A stretch of 64,000 nucleotides of DNA from the NCBI RefSeq assembly GCF_958431955.1, contig NZ_CAUASN010000008.1, positions 1 through 64,000 on the forward strand, in the 5' to 3' direction. Below are positions 26,145-34,147 of this stretch, piece by piece (position 1 is the first letter of the stretch; each line of letters opens with the position of its first letter). A program made the position numbers and the translations under genes. The notes under the pieces are model-generated. The model saw only the letters and a program-made list of their open reading frames with translations. It searched no databases and was not told the DNA's origin. This stretch comes from an uncultured Adlercreutzia sp. (GTDB taxonomy: Bacteria > Actinomycetota > Coriobacteriia > Coriobacteriales > Eggerthellaceae).

Positions 26145-26711
26145 CTAGTGTGAATGGCTGGCCAGCGGTCCGTGGCTCTCGGAGTCGCGCTGATACCACT
26201 CGATGAACAGATCGATCGCACCGTTGGCGATGAACGCGGCGCCGAGCACCAGCACGAAGGTCATGGACGCACCCCACGGGTTCACCACAATGAGCACGCC
26301 GCCGATACCCACGATGACGGCCGCCGCCAGCACCGCAATCCAGATGCTACTGCCGAAGTTGCGCAAGGCGAAGGCGCGCACCACGTTCACGATGGCGCAC
26401 AGGATGAGCACCACGCCGAGTACCACCGAGAAGAAGCCGGCGATCACCTTCGGAAATGCGAAGGCGATAACGGCGATGATCAGGTAGAACACGCCGCTCA
26501 TAAGAGCACTGGGGTCGCGGTAGCGCACGCTGCGCTGGCGAAAATAGGACGCCGTGCCCGCTATGCCCATGAGCGCGAGCGCCACGCCGAACAACATGAT
26601 GATGCCCTGGATGGTAATGGACGGATACACCATGAGAAACAAGCCGAAACCGATGCACAGCACCGCCTGCACCAAGTTGTTCGACCGCACAACGTTCAGA
26701 AACTTCTCCAT
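26145..26711 (-). CDS. DUF308/HdeD-family membrane protein
   Basis: A 188-residue protein with six predicted membrane helices arranged as a duplicated pair-of-three, as in HdeD/DUF308 proteins, and a His-rich C-terminus (SHGPLASHSH). In enteric bacteria HdeD is linked to acid resistance; the role here is unknown. The ATG at 26711 follows AGGAGCAGCC; a longer frame upstream has no ribosome-binding site. It stands alone between two intergenic regions. Confidence 0.82.
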   Translation of the reverse strand: MEKFLNVVRSNNLVQAVLCIGFGLFLMVYPSITIQGIIMLFGVALALMGIAGTASYFRQRSVRYRDPSALMSGVFYLIIAVIAFAFPKVIAGFFSVVLGVVLILCAIVNVVRAFALRNFGSSIWIAVLAAAVIVGIGGVLIVVNPWGASMTFVLVLGAAFIANGAIDLFIEWYQRDSESHGPLASHSH

Positions 26712-26989
26712 GGCTGCTCCTATCGCCCGGCGCCCAAAGCGCCTTTGCTCCCGCCCGATAAGATCACGCCAGCCGCCCTCCCTTGCGGCCACGATCAATC
26801 GGAACTTCTCTTATTGGCGATATGTTAAAGCGCCTGCACAAAATCGACCGCACGGGCGCACCTGTTGAAAACAATCAGTTAAACAGTCACCTTTGCTGAC
26901 ACCCACCCGTAACTAATGGCAACAACCCGCAATGGATTTGTTACCTGTTTGTCAGCTCCAGGGCTCGGATTCTCTGTTTCCGGAATACA

Positions 26990-27391
26990 TCAGCCCTCCA
27001 TGCTGGCTGGCCCGAATTCTAGTTCCAATCCCAGCTCATCGCAATAGCCCTGGCACCCTTCGAGCAGAACGGGGAAATCTTCTTCGATAACCTGCCAGAT
27101 AATGTCTGCATTCACATCCCCGTAGGCGTGGGCCAGGCGATTGCGAACGCCCTTGATCGCCCGACGCTCGAAATCGTAATGGGCCAGCGCGCTATCGCTG
27201 AGCGAACCCGCTTCCTCGGTGATGCGCAGCACCCGATTCATGATAGCCTCAGCGAACAGCTGGTCGGCATCGGATTCGGGGCTTTTGAAGCGCTGCTCGG
27301 TAATCCCGAGCCGCGCCATTTGACCCCGCGTCTCCATGATGAGATTGAATATCTCCTGCACACGCGCGAGATCAGTGGCCTTTGCGCTCAT
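26990..27391 (-). CDS. HepT-family ribonuclease toxin
   Basis: A 133-residue HEPN-domain protein (HepT, formerly DUF86). The catalytic RNase motif Rx4-6HxY appears as RNRLAHAYG at about residues 81-89, within a four-helix protein of usual length. HepT toxins cut RNA, often tRNA, and are silenced when the partner nucleotidyltransferase adds AMP residues to the Tyr of the motif. The gene overlaps the antitoxin gene by 20 bp and is downstream of it in one operon. Confidence 0.92.
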   Translation of the reverse strand: MSAKATDLARVQEIFNLIMETRGQMARLGITEQRFKSPESDADQLFAEAIMNRVLRITEEAGSLSDSALAHYDFERRAIKGVRNRLAHAYGDVNADIIWQVIEEDFPVLLEGCQGYCDELGLELEFGPASMEG

Positions 27392-28022
27392 ACACCAGCA
27401 CCTTCTCCCTCTCGATGGCTGCGGCGAGGTTGGGGTTTTTCACCTTCCGCGCTGTGACCACATCTACATCGCGCCCTGTCACGCGCTCCACATGCTTCTG
27501 GAATTGCGCGACTTCGAACAGGCTGAAGGGGGCGGCCTTGTCGTATTCCAGCCGCACGTCCACATCGCTCTCGGCGGCAAAATCGCCGCGCGCGAACGAG
27601 CCGAACACATAGCCGCAGGTTATGGCCTCGTACTTCCCGCATTCCTGCGCAACAGCAGCCAACACCCGCTCGCGTTCCTCCCCTTCACGAGACTCCTCGG
27701 AGGTCGCCTCCTGCAGCACTGGAATAGAAGCTGGCGCAGAATCCCGCAGATCGCTAAAGCGGATGACGCGGGGACACAGGGCGGCATAGCGCTCAACCAG
27801 CTCTTCCCCTTCGTACCCTTCGGCGATAAGGCGACGCAGCACGTCAAGAGAGACGCCTTCATCCTCCACCTTCAGCGGTTTGATGAGTAGCCCCTCATCC
27901 GTTTGCTCGATGAGAGCATAATCGGTGAAGCCCATGTCTTTGTAAGCTTTCGCGGGAATGGTGATCTGCCGCTTGCTGGACACTTTAATCCGCTGCGGCA
28001 TCGCACGTGCCGTATCGGCCAT
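27372..28022 (-). CDS. MntA-type nucleotidyltransferase antitoxin fused to an AbrB domain
   Basis: A 216-residue fusion. Residues 9-50 form an AbrB/SpoVT swapped-hairpin DNA-binding domain (QRIKVSSKRQITIPAKAYK ... EGLLIKP). A linker of about 70 residues follows, then a minimal nucleotidyltransferase domain (about 120-210) with GSFARGDFAAESDVDVRLE, the GSxxRG-x-SDxD signature intact. MntA proteins oligo-AMPylate HepT. Most described MntA proteins are about 100-150 residues with no DNA-binding part, so the AbrB domain probably gives this antitoxin its own operator-binding function. Palindromes lie right upstream of the AAGGAGG ribosome-binding site. Confidence 0.88.
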   Translation of the reverse strand: MADTARAMPQRIKVSSKRQITIPAKAYKDMGFTDYALIEQTDEGLLIKPLKVEDEGVSLDVLRRLIAEGYEGEELVERYAALCPRVIRFSDLRDSAPASIPVLQEATSEESREGEERERVLAAVAQECGKYEAITCGYVFGSFARGDFAAESDVDVRLEYDKAAPFSLFEVAQFQKHVERVTGRDVDVVTARKVKNPNLAAAIEREKVLVYERKGH

Positions 28023-28033
28023 GGCACCCTCCT

Positions 28034-28070
28034 TACCAAGCGCTTGGTACCAAGTTGCAAGGAGAGTATA
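28034..28070 (-). promoter_or_regulatory. Promoter and overlapping palindromes of the mntA-hepT operon
   Basis: On the minus strand an extended -10 (TGCTATACT, core at 28065-28070) is followed by two overlapping palindromes: TACCAAGCGCTTGGTA (28034-28049, perfect) and CTTGGTACCAAG (28043-28054, perfect). They sit between the -10 and the ribosome-binding site, where a bound AbrB-domain protein would block transcription. Confidence 0.75.
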
Positions 28071-28080
28071 GCACGAAAGT

Positions 28081-28107
28081 GCCCCTGCCGGCTAAGCGGC
28101 AAGGGGC
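28081..28107 (-). terminator. Intrinsic terminator of the molybdoenzyme operon
   Basis: GCCCCTGCCG (28081-28090) pairs with CGGCAAGGGGC (28097-28107), with one bulged A. The minus strand continues ACTTTCG. It lies 33 bp after the TorD stop codon. Confidence 0.7.
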
Positions 28108-28139
28108 TTCAACGGAAGGGACGATACGACACGGGGGTC

Positions 28140-28844
28140 CTAGCCAAGTTGAGAGCGATGGTAGGCGAGCAGGGCACGGGCGAGGATGAGCACGTGAGCA
28201 AAATAGCCGTCAGGATAGGCTGCCTGCACCTTTGCCTCCAGTGCTTCAATCCACCCGAGCGGATGGTCGTCGATAAAGGCCGCCACCTCCTCATCGGAAA
28301 GCTCGCGCACCAAGGCCCCCTTGTCGGGAGCGGCATCGGCTTCCCGCGCCGCCACCTCACTCGCAACGGTCGCCATATCGTACGCCCAGGCGCGCCGACG
28401 GCACATCTCCGACAGGCACAGAAGCTCGATGCCCAGATGATCCTCGTACTGGTTGGAGGGACCAGCCGCCTCGAGGCCGAGGGACCGCAGCACCTCGCGC
28501 ATCTGGAAGGTTGCCTCACCGAAGCCCACCGAGGCGCCCTCGCGACGATTCATCGTCTCCCAGGGAGGAGCGGCCGGCGAGGGCGGCCCGACGAACAGCG
28601 CCGTGTACTCCACCGATACATTGGTCACATTCTTCTCGCGACCGACGCCAAGAGATCCGGCCCACAGGCCCAGAGCGTCGGCAGCTTCGGCCACATGCTC
28701 GTCGCCGAAGTCGGGGAACGCACCCCAGAACTCCGGATCGAGCCCCACATCGGCCGTTTGCGACATGGGCCGCAGCAGTGAGTTGCCCAAAAAGGCGTAG
28801 GCATCTGCCAGCGCATGCCAGCTGGCCGCATTAAGATAGCTCAC
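28140..28844 (-). CDS. TorD/DmsD-family molybdoenzyme chaperone
   Basis: A 234-residue helical chaperone that binds the Tat signal of a molybdoenzyme and holds it until the cofactor is inserted. The family motif EYTALFVGPPSPAAPPWETM (residues about 79-98) is clear. The start chosen is GTG at 28844 because AAAGGGGG lies 5 bases upstream; an ATG at 28895 would add 17 residues but lacks a ribosome-binding site. It is the last gene in the operon catalytic-FeS-NrfD-TorD. Confidence 0.9.
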   Translation of the reverse strand: MSYLNAASWHALADAYAFLGNSLLRPMSQTADVGLDPEFWGAFPDFGDEHVAEAADALGLWAGSLGVGREKNVTNVSVEYTALFVGPPSPAAPPWETMNRREGASVGFGEATFQMREVLRSLGLEAAGPSNQYEDHLGIELLCLSEMCRRRAWAYDMATVASEVAAREADAAPDKGALVRELSDEEVAAFIDDHPLGWIEALEAKVQAAYPDGYFAHVLILARALLAYHRSQLG

Positions 28845-28904
28845 CGTTCCCCCTTTCGAAAATGCGGGGCCCCATTGCCGGAAGCCCCGCCGCACGTGTC
28901 GCCG

Positions 28905-30104
28905 TTATGCTGTCAGCGGATCGAAGTCAAGGTCGGCAGCCGTCGCGGAGGCGCGTCCCTCGACACGCTCCGACTCCGAGGCCGGCACCAGCAGCTTGGA
29001 GCCCAGCACCATGAAGGCCAGTGCTCCCAGACACGGCATGCCCACGACGATGAGCACCTCGGGCACGGTGGGCGCATAGGCGCCGGCCAAGGCCCAGCCG
29101 CCGCTGGAAAGGATGCCCGGCGCGCCCTCCACGTTCGGCACGAGAAACGACGTGAGCAGAAGCCACAGGCGCTTGCAGAGCACACCGGCGATCACGAGCA
29201 CGCTCGCCCCCACCACAAGCCCCGTGCGCTCGCGGTTCTTCGCGAATACCAGCACGAGGAACGGAACGACGAGGCCGCCGACAATCTCGAACCAGAAGAA
29301 CGGTGCGGTCGGACCGCTGGTCATGAGCGCCAGCGTCTCGGCACCAGCAGCTCCGGGATAGGCCATGGTGAGCACCTCGCAGAAGATGAAGAAAGCATCC
29401 ACCGCAATGCAGGTGGCAAGCAGACCGGCCAGTGAGGCTACAAGCTCGCGAGAGGTGTCGAACAGGCGCGCCTTCTTGAGCGCCGCCAGCACGCACAGCA
29501 GCAACGCCAGACCCGAGTCCATGGCCGAGGCCACGAAGATGGGAGCCATGATGGCCGAGTACCAGCCCTCCTTGGCCATCTGCAGACCGAAGATCCAGGC
29601 CGTCACCGAGTGCACCAGAATGGCGCAGGGCAAAGCGAAGCGCGAGATGACGGACACCGCCCGGTCGTTGCCCCGGCGCATGTTCACCAAATACAGCACG
29701 TTGATCACCAGGTACAACGTGATAACGCATACGTCCCAAATAAGCGGCGAAGTGGGATTCGGCCCCGTGAACAGACGCCAAATGCGCTGGATACCGCCCA
29801 GGTCGATGAGAATGAACGCGCCGGCCAAGCAGATGCACACCGTCGACAAGATGATAGCCGGCATGGCCACCGCCTTGAAGCGCTTGATGTGGAAGACGCT
29901 CGCCGAGGACGCCACGATAAGGCCACCGGCCGACAGGCCCACGAAGAACATGAACATGGTGATGTAGAGGCCCCACGACACGCCGTTGGACATGCCGGTC
30001 ACGGCCAGGCCGCCCATAAGCTGGAAGAGGTAGGCGCCCACGCCGGCCACCGCCAGCACCGCGAGCACGGCGGTGAGCGGTTTGTTCTTAGTCAGAAGTT
30101 CCAT
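28905..30104 (-). CDS. NrfD/PsrC-family membrane anchor subunit
   Basis: A 399-residue protein with about nine or ten membrane segments, of the NrfD/PsrC type that passes electrons from menaquinol to the FeS subunit. Typical features are the N-terminal GVSWGLYITMFMFFVGLSAGG segment and conserved helices with polar residues. It lies 12 bp downstream of the FeS gene and is third in the operon. With the partner subunits it forms a membrane-bound respiratory reductase or oxidase. Confidence 0.9.
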   Translation of the reverse strand: MELLTKNKPLTAVLAVLAVAGVGAYLFQLMGGLAVTGMSNGVSWGLYITMFMFFVGLSAGGLIVASSASVFHIKRFKAVAMPAIILSTVCICLAGAFILIDLGGIQRIWRLFTGPNPTSPLIWDVCVITLYLVINVLYLVNMRRGNDRAVSVISRFALPCAILVHSVTAWIFGLQMAKEGWYSAIMAPIFVASAMDSGLALLLCVLAALKKARLFDTSRELVASLAGLLATCIAVDAFFIFCEVLTMAYPGAAGAETLALMTSGPTAPFFWFEIVGGLVVPFLVLVFAKNRERTGLVVGASVLVIAGVLCKRLWLLLTSFLVPNVEGAPGILSSGGWALAGAYAPTVPEVLIVVGMPCLGALAFMVLGSKLLVPASESERVEGRASATAADLDFDPLTA

Positions 30105-30116
30105 AATGCCACTCCC

Positions 30117-30734
30117 CTAGTCGAAGTAATAGACCTGCGGTCGGGTACCCTGCTCCTCGAGAAGCACCCCGGCGCCACGCTGGCGAATAACCTGCGACAC
30201 CTCGGAATCCGGGTCGTCCAGATCGCCGAAGATGCGCGCGCTCATCGGGCAGCACTGCACGCAGCGCGGCTCCTCGCCGCCATCGGTGCGCTCCCGGCAC
30301 AAGGTGCACTTCTCGGCCACGCCCCGCGCTCGCTTGGCAACCTCGTCGTCGCCGTAGGCGAAGTCGGGCACGTAGACCGGCTCGTCCCAATTGAAGGAAC
30401 GCGCGTTGTAAGGGCAGGCGGCCATGCACATGCGGCAGCCGATGCACTTGTCGTAGTCGATCTCCACGCGGCCCATCTCGTCCTTGTAGGTGGCGCCGGT
30501 GGGGCACACCCGCTCGCAGGCCGGGTTCTCGCAGTGCTGGCATGCCAGGGGCAGGTAGGTGCGGGAAAGCGCGGGATACTGGCCCAAAGCGTCATCCTCC
30601 ACGCTGCAGCCCTCCGTCAGCACTCGATTCCACCGGATGCCTTTGGCCACACCGTTCTGCATCTTGCAAGCATAGGCGCAGGTCTGGCACCCAATGCAGC
30701 GGGTTTTGTTGATAGCCATTCCATACTTAGTCAT
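30117..30734 (-). CDS. 4Fe-4S electron-transfer subunit (DmsB/PsrB-like)
   Basis: A 205-residue protein with four [4Fe-4S] cluster motif sets: CIGCQTCAYACK, CQHCENPACERVCP, CIGCRMCMAACP and CTLCRE...CVQCCP. These wire electrons between the NrfD subunit and the molybdopterin subunit. The ATG at 30734 follows AGGTGAG; a GTG 9 bp upstream is less likely. Only 9 bp separate it from the catalytic gene. Confidence 0.93.
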   Translation of the reverse strand: MTKYGMAINKTRCIGCQTCAYACKMQNGVAKGIRWNRVLTEGCSVEDDALGQYPALSRTYLPLACQHCENPACERVCPTGATYKDEMGRVEIDYDKCIGCRMCMAACPYNARSFNWDEPVYVPDFAYGDDEVAKRARGVAEKCTLCRERTDGGEEPRCVQCCPMSARIFGDLDDPDSEVSQVIRQRGAGVLLEEQGTRPQVYYFD

Positions 30735-30743
30735 TTGTCTCAC

Positions 30744-33176
30744 CTATGCCTTTTCCACTTGCACCAAAGTATCGTTGTAAGGAATCTGCGGACCATGGAA
30801 GAGTGCATATCCCCTTTCAGGCCGCACCGAGTTGGTAACGTTTTGCAGGAAACCGTCTTTGTAATAACGCGTGTAAGTGGTTTCCGCCATAAAGAGCACA
30901 CCTGGCTGCAGCGAGCGATTCACCAAAGCGGTGGCCACAAACGAACCACGGTCGTTATACACGCGCACGTCGTCGCCAGTGACAATTCCGCGCGCTTCTG
31001 CATCTTCCGGTGCAATGTTGATGCGGGGGCCGAAGTCCTCCTGGAACCATTCGGAAGCGGAGTAGTAGGCATGAATGCGATAGCGGCTCTTTCCCTGGGT
31101 GAAATACAGCGGGAACTGCTCCTTCTTGGGATTGCTCTCATAGGCCTCGTTAGCGTCCTCGTACACCGGCAGCGCTTGACCAAACTCGGTCAGATACTCG
31201 TAATACAGCTCAATACGCGTAGTAGGCGTAGGGTAAATTTGTTCCACTCCGCCATCGGGCATGTAGTCATCCCCTGTTTCTGGCAGCTTCATCACCCCGC
31301 CGTTGGATAGCAACGCTTCGTAAGTAAAGCCTTCCATACGGGGATCCAAATCCGCAACCCCCTCAAGACAACGGCGTGCCAACTCTTCATAAGTCTTGGG
31401 CAGCAGATCTTCCAAGCCCCACTGAGCCGCCAGCAAACGCTCAATTTGCAAGTCGCTTTTTGACTCGAACATGGGTTTTACCATCCCGTTCGCCAAAGTT
31501 ACATAACCTCGGCTATCACGCAACTGCTTTACACTTTCCTCGCACTCAAACTTAGTACAGGCAGGCAACACGATGTCGGCATAGTCAACGGCAGACGAGT
31601 GATAGATGTCAACGATTGCGTAAAAATCGAGCGACTTCACCCAATTCAGCATGTCGTTAGCAGATGCCGCCTGGAGTGTGAAGGCGTCTCCGAAGGTTAG
31701 GGCAGCACGAATTTTGTTTTCCTGGTAAGGCATATCGTACATGGCTATGGGGCTCTCAACTTCTTGGTATTCCTCAGGAAGCTCCCAGCTATTCAGCGTT
31801 GCAAAAGGATCGCTGGAGCCAAAACCAACGTACGAGGCAAATCCTGCTCCCCTTTTCCCGTAATTCCCTGTTAGGGCCACCAATATCGCAGCTGCATGAC
31901 CCGTTACATCTGAATTTGTATACTTATCTACGCCTCCCAGACCGTAATCTATGATGGCCGGACCGTTATTGGCGTAACGGTCTGCCAGGTTTACGATAGT
32001 CTGAGCTTCAATTCCAGATGTTTTTTCAGCCCAATCATAGGAGATCGTACTAACCCACTCTTTAATAAGCGTGAATTCCGTTACCAGTTTCTTGCCCTCG
32101 AACTCCCATTCGCCTTCTAATGCGGGCACAGCCGCCGGGTCATCATAGAGCGTCGGTCCGTCAGTGATGGTATCCCACACAAAGGGAGCCCCCACCACTT
32201 CCTCCCCCACCACCGTCGGATTGGGAGTCACAACCTCAGCGCTGCGGAAGCTCTTACCGGTATCGCGATCCACCAAATACGGACAAGAGGTATGGGCCAT
32301 AACAAACTCTTCGTCATACCAGTTGTTTTCAACGATTGCCTTGATCATTGCCTGGATAATAGCGGCATCTGTGCCTGGACGAACTGGCAGCCATTCGTCC
32401 GCCTTTGCCGCCGTGGGAGTAAAACGGGGGTCGATGCATACTATATAAACACCAGCCTCCTTGGCGTCCATCAACGGGGCAGACCATATTATGGCGCTTT
32501 CTAGAGGGTTGTGACTAAGCTCGATAATCGTAGATGCGTCCTTGAATTCCCAATGAGAACGCGGCGACGCTGCAGCCAAATCCGGACCAAATGCTGGAGC
32601 GATACCATTAGCCCAACCGTTATCTATACCATGCAATCCGCCGGAATCCGCTTTTAAAAGTTTCCCGATAAAATCCAAACCAATGCTGGCCTCGGTTGCC
32701 TTTCTGATAAAAACGGAATCTTCGCCGTATTTTTGTTGAGCTGCCTTCAAATTATCAGCAATCGTCTTAATAGCTTCGTCCCAGGAAATCTCCTCGAACT
32801 TACCTTCACCGCGCTCGCCCACACGCTTTAGCGGCACCTTCAGTCGATCCTGGGAATAGATGTGGTTCACTTCGTTGATACCACGCAGGCAAATAGTGGA
32901 GTGCCGCTTGTCCACCAAATCACTCGGCTCTATAATGGCAACCTTTTCATCGCGAATTACGCATTTCAAAGTGCATCCCGTCAGGCAATGGAACTGGTGG
33001 CACAAATGAGCCGTGCGCTCCTCCCCCTCCGCATGGGCCGAGGTCGGCGCCAGCGTTGCCGTGCCGAGCGCCAGGCCGGTCGCACCTGCGACACCGAGGC
33101 CCGCGGCTGCGGCACCGGTCGTCTTCAAGAAGCTTCGACGAGTGAGGCCGCCCGTGGAGCATTTCGCTTCGGACAT
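30744..33176 (-). CDS. Tat-exported molybdopterin oxidoreductase, catalytic subunit
   Basis: An 810-residue DMSO-reductase-superfamily enzyme. A Tat signal (TRRSFLKTTG, residues 12-21, then a hydrophobic stretch and AHA) sends it outside the membrane. C64, C68 and C72 (CLTGCTLKC) and C96 (ICLRG) should bind a [4Fe-4S] cluster. Central domains bind bis-MGD, with ELSHNPLESAI and VCIDPRFTPTAAKADEWLPVRPGTDAA typical of the superfamily. The C-terminal cofactor domain starts near residue 670. The substrate is unknown; related enzymes reduce S- or N-oxides, polysulfide, or catechols. The ATG at 33176 follows GGAGGAGAG. From about 30760 to 33000 the gene is clearly more AT-rich than its neighbours, while the Tat-signal part is GC-rich. 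Confidence 0.9.
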   Translation of the reverse strand: MSEAKCSTGGLTRRSFLKTTGAAAAGLGVAGATGLALGTATLAPTSAHAEGEERTAHLCHQFHCLTGCTLKCVIRDEKVAIIEPSDLVDKRHSTICLRGINEVNHIYSQDRLKVPLKRVGERGEGKFEEISWDEAIKTIADNLKAAQQKYGEDSVFIRKATEASIGLDFIGKLLKADSGGLHGIDNGWANGIAPAFGPDLAAASPRSHWEFKDASTIIELSHNPLESAIIWSAPLMDAKEAGVYIVCIDPRFTPTAAKADEWLPVRPGTDAAIIQAMIKAIVENNWYDEEFVMAHTSCPYLVDRDTGKSFRSAEVVTPNPTVVGEEVVGAPFVWDTITDGPTLYDDPAAVPALEGEWEFEGKKLVTEFTLIKEWVSTISYDWAEKTSGIEAQTIVNLADRYANNGPAIIDYGLGGVDKYTNSDVTGHAAAILVALTGNYGKRGAGFASYVGFGSSDPFATLNSWELPEEYQEVESPIAMYDMPYQENKIRAALTFGDAFTLQAASANDMLNWVKSLDFYAIVDIYHSSAVDYADIVLPACTKFECEESVKQLRDSRGYVTLANGMVKPMFESKSDLQIERLLAAQWGLEDLLPKTYEELARRCLEGVADLDPRMEGFTYEALLSNGGVMKLPETGDDYMPDGGVEQIYPTPTTRIELYYEYLTEFGQALPVYEDANEAYESNPKKEQFPLYFTQGKSRYRIHAYYSASEWFQEDFGPRINIAPEDAEARGIVTGDDVRVYNDRGSFVATALVNRSLQPGVLFMAETTYTRYYKDGFLQNVTNSVRPERGYALFHGPQIPYNDTLVQVEKA

Positions 33177-33310
33177 CTCTCCTCCTTCATTCCCGGGGAC
33201 CTCGCTTTGCGCGAGTGGCACCGCCTCTTCTCCATGCAGCGGTCTTTACCGTCCCCTCAAACTGGTATTCCCGAGAATTGGCCAAATTCCTCTGGCGGCA
33301 CTATAGCAAA

Positions 33311-33346
33311 TTGTCCTATGACAATACAAGAGTTATCATAGGACAA
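33311..33346. promoter_or_regulatory. Paired FNR-like palindromes upstream of the molybdoenzyme operon
   Basis: Two 14-bp sites of the form TTGTC-N4-GAyAA lie head to head: TTGTCCTATGACAA (33311-33324, + strand) and TTGTCCTATGATAA (minus strand, 33333-33346). Together they make a larger inverted repeat with 11-bp arms. They are about 160 bp upstream of the start codon. The layout resembles Crp/FNR-family operators (FNR: TTGAT-N4-ATCAA), but the half-site differs, so the regulator is unknown. A third copy is at 38432-38445. Confidence 0.65.
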
Positions 33347-33386
33347 TTTTCAGAGCAGATTATCTTTCTTGAGGATAAATATTTGG

Positions 33387-33656
33387 CTACTTCACCTGAC
33401 CGTGATGCACAATTCCGTAGAGCGCTGCCACATCATTCTCTTCATCGTACTCGTATACCAAGAGAAAAGGCTTGAGATCGAGGGTCAAGCACCTGCTGCC
33501 AAATTCGCTCTTAAGCCATGGGCGATTCAAAGTCGATCCAACGGTGGGCACTTGCTCAATAAGGACGACTAACTCTTCCAGACGCTTCTGAAGTCGAGCA
33601 GATGTAATCTGGCGAACACTCCTGATGTACCGGTCGGTTACTCGCAGCTCAGTCAT
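33387..33656 (-). CDS. RelE/YoeB-superfamily toxin
   Basis: An 89-residue toxin-like protein (YIRSVRQITSARLQKRLEELVVLIEQVPTVGSTLN ... SRCLTLDLKPFLLVYEYDEENDVAALYGIVHHGQ). The strand pattern and the C-terminal LLVYEYDEENDVAALYGI segment fit the RelE/ParE fold. It overlaps the antitoxin gene by 8 bp and is second in the operon. RelE members cut mRNA in the ribosome; ParE members poison gyrase, and I cannot decide between them. Confidence 0.8.
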   Translation of the reverse strand: MTELRVTDRYIRSVRQITSARLQKRLEELVVLIEQVPTVGSTLNRPWLKSEFGSRCLTLDLKPFLLVYEYDEENDVAALYGIVHHGQVK

Positions 33657-33969
33657 TTACGCCCCAAGCCTCGCGCATGCGGGCAATGGCACTCTCCGAA
33701 CCAACCGTGTAACGCCCCGCAACAATATCTTCACGACCCTCCTCGATGATTTCTTGCAATTCTCTCTCAAAGAGAGCAGCCTCTATGGCCCTGGCTTTTT
33801 CTTGGGCCAGCACCTCCTCGGAGCAGAACACATACGCGGCATTGCCGTTCTCGGTAATGTGAACTACCTCTTCGGCAGCTCTGTCCTTGATCTCCCTCTG
33901 CTTGGTCTTCAGTGCGGCGAATGAATAGATGGGAGTGGGCTTAGGAGTTTCGTAGGCAGGAAGAGGCAT
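33649..33969 (-). CDS. Phd/YefM-family antitoxin
   Basis: A 106-residue protein. The first part (TPIYSFAALKTKQREIKDRAAEEVVHITENGNAAYVFCSEEVLAQE) has the Phd/YefM pattern, in which an N-terminal DNA-binding fold is followed by a toxin-binding tail. The ATG at 33969 follows GGAAGGA; a TTG 15 bp upstream is possible. It precedes the RelE-like toxin. The C-terminal 40 residues are acidic, as expected. Confidence 0.8.
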   Translation of the reverse strand: MPLPAYETPKPTPIYSFAALKTKQREIKDRAAEEVVHITENGNAAYVFCSEEVLAQEKARAIEAALFERELQEIIEEGREDIVAGRYTVGSESAIARMREAWGVND

Positions 33970-34077
33970 AGTAGATCCTTCCAAATTAGATACTTAAATC
34001 GGCACCTATATAGTATCCGAATTAGCTTCCATATTCAATCACGATATCACATCAAAAACTCAGAGCTAGCACGTCAG

Positions 34078-34139
34078 CTACCCCTTGAGCAGGTCGCCCA
34101 CACCCTCGTTGAAGCCCTCGGCGAAGGCGCTGGGGATGA
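34078..34139 (-). repeat. 62-bp direct repeat: displaced copy of the SPFH gene 3' end
   Basis: These 62 bp are identical to 35838-35899, the last 62 bp of the SPFH gene including its stop codon. The sequences diverge on both sides. The copy sits 8 bp after the hipA stop codon, so two copies flank the hipBA module like a target duplication or attachment-site pair. The copy here has no gene of its own. Confidence 0.9.
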
Positions 34140-34147
34140 GGGAGGGC

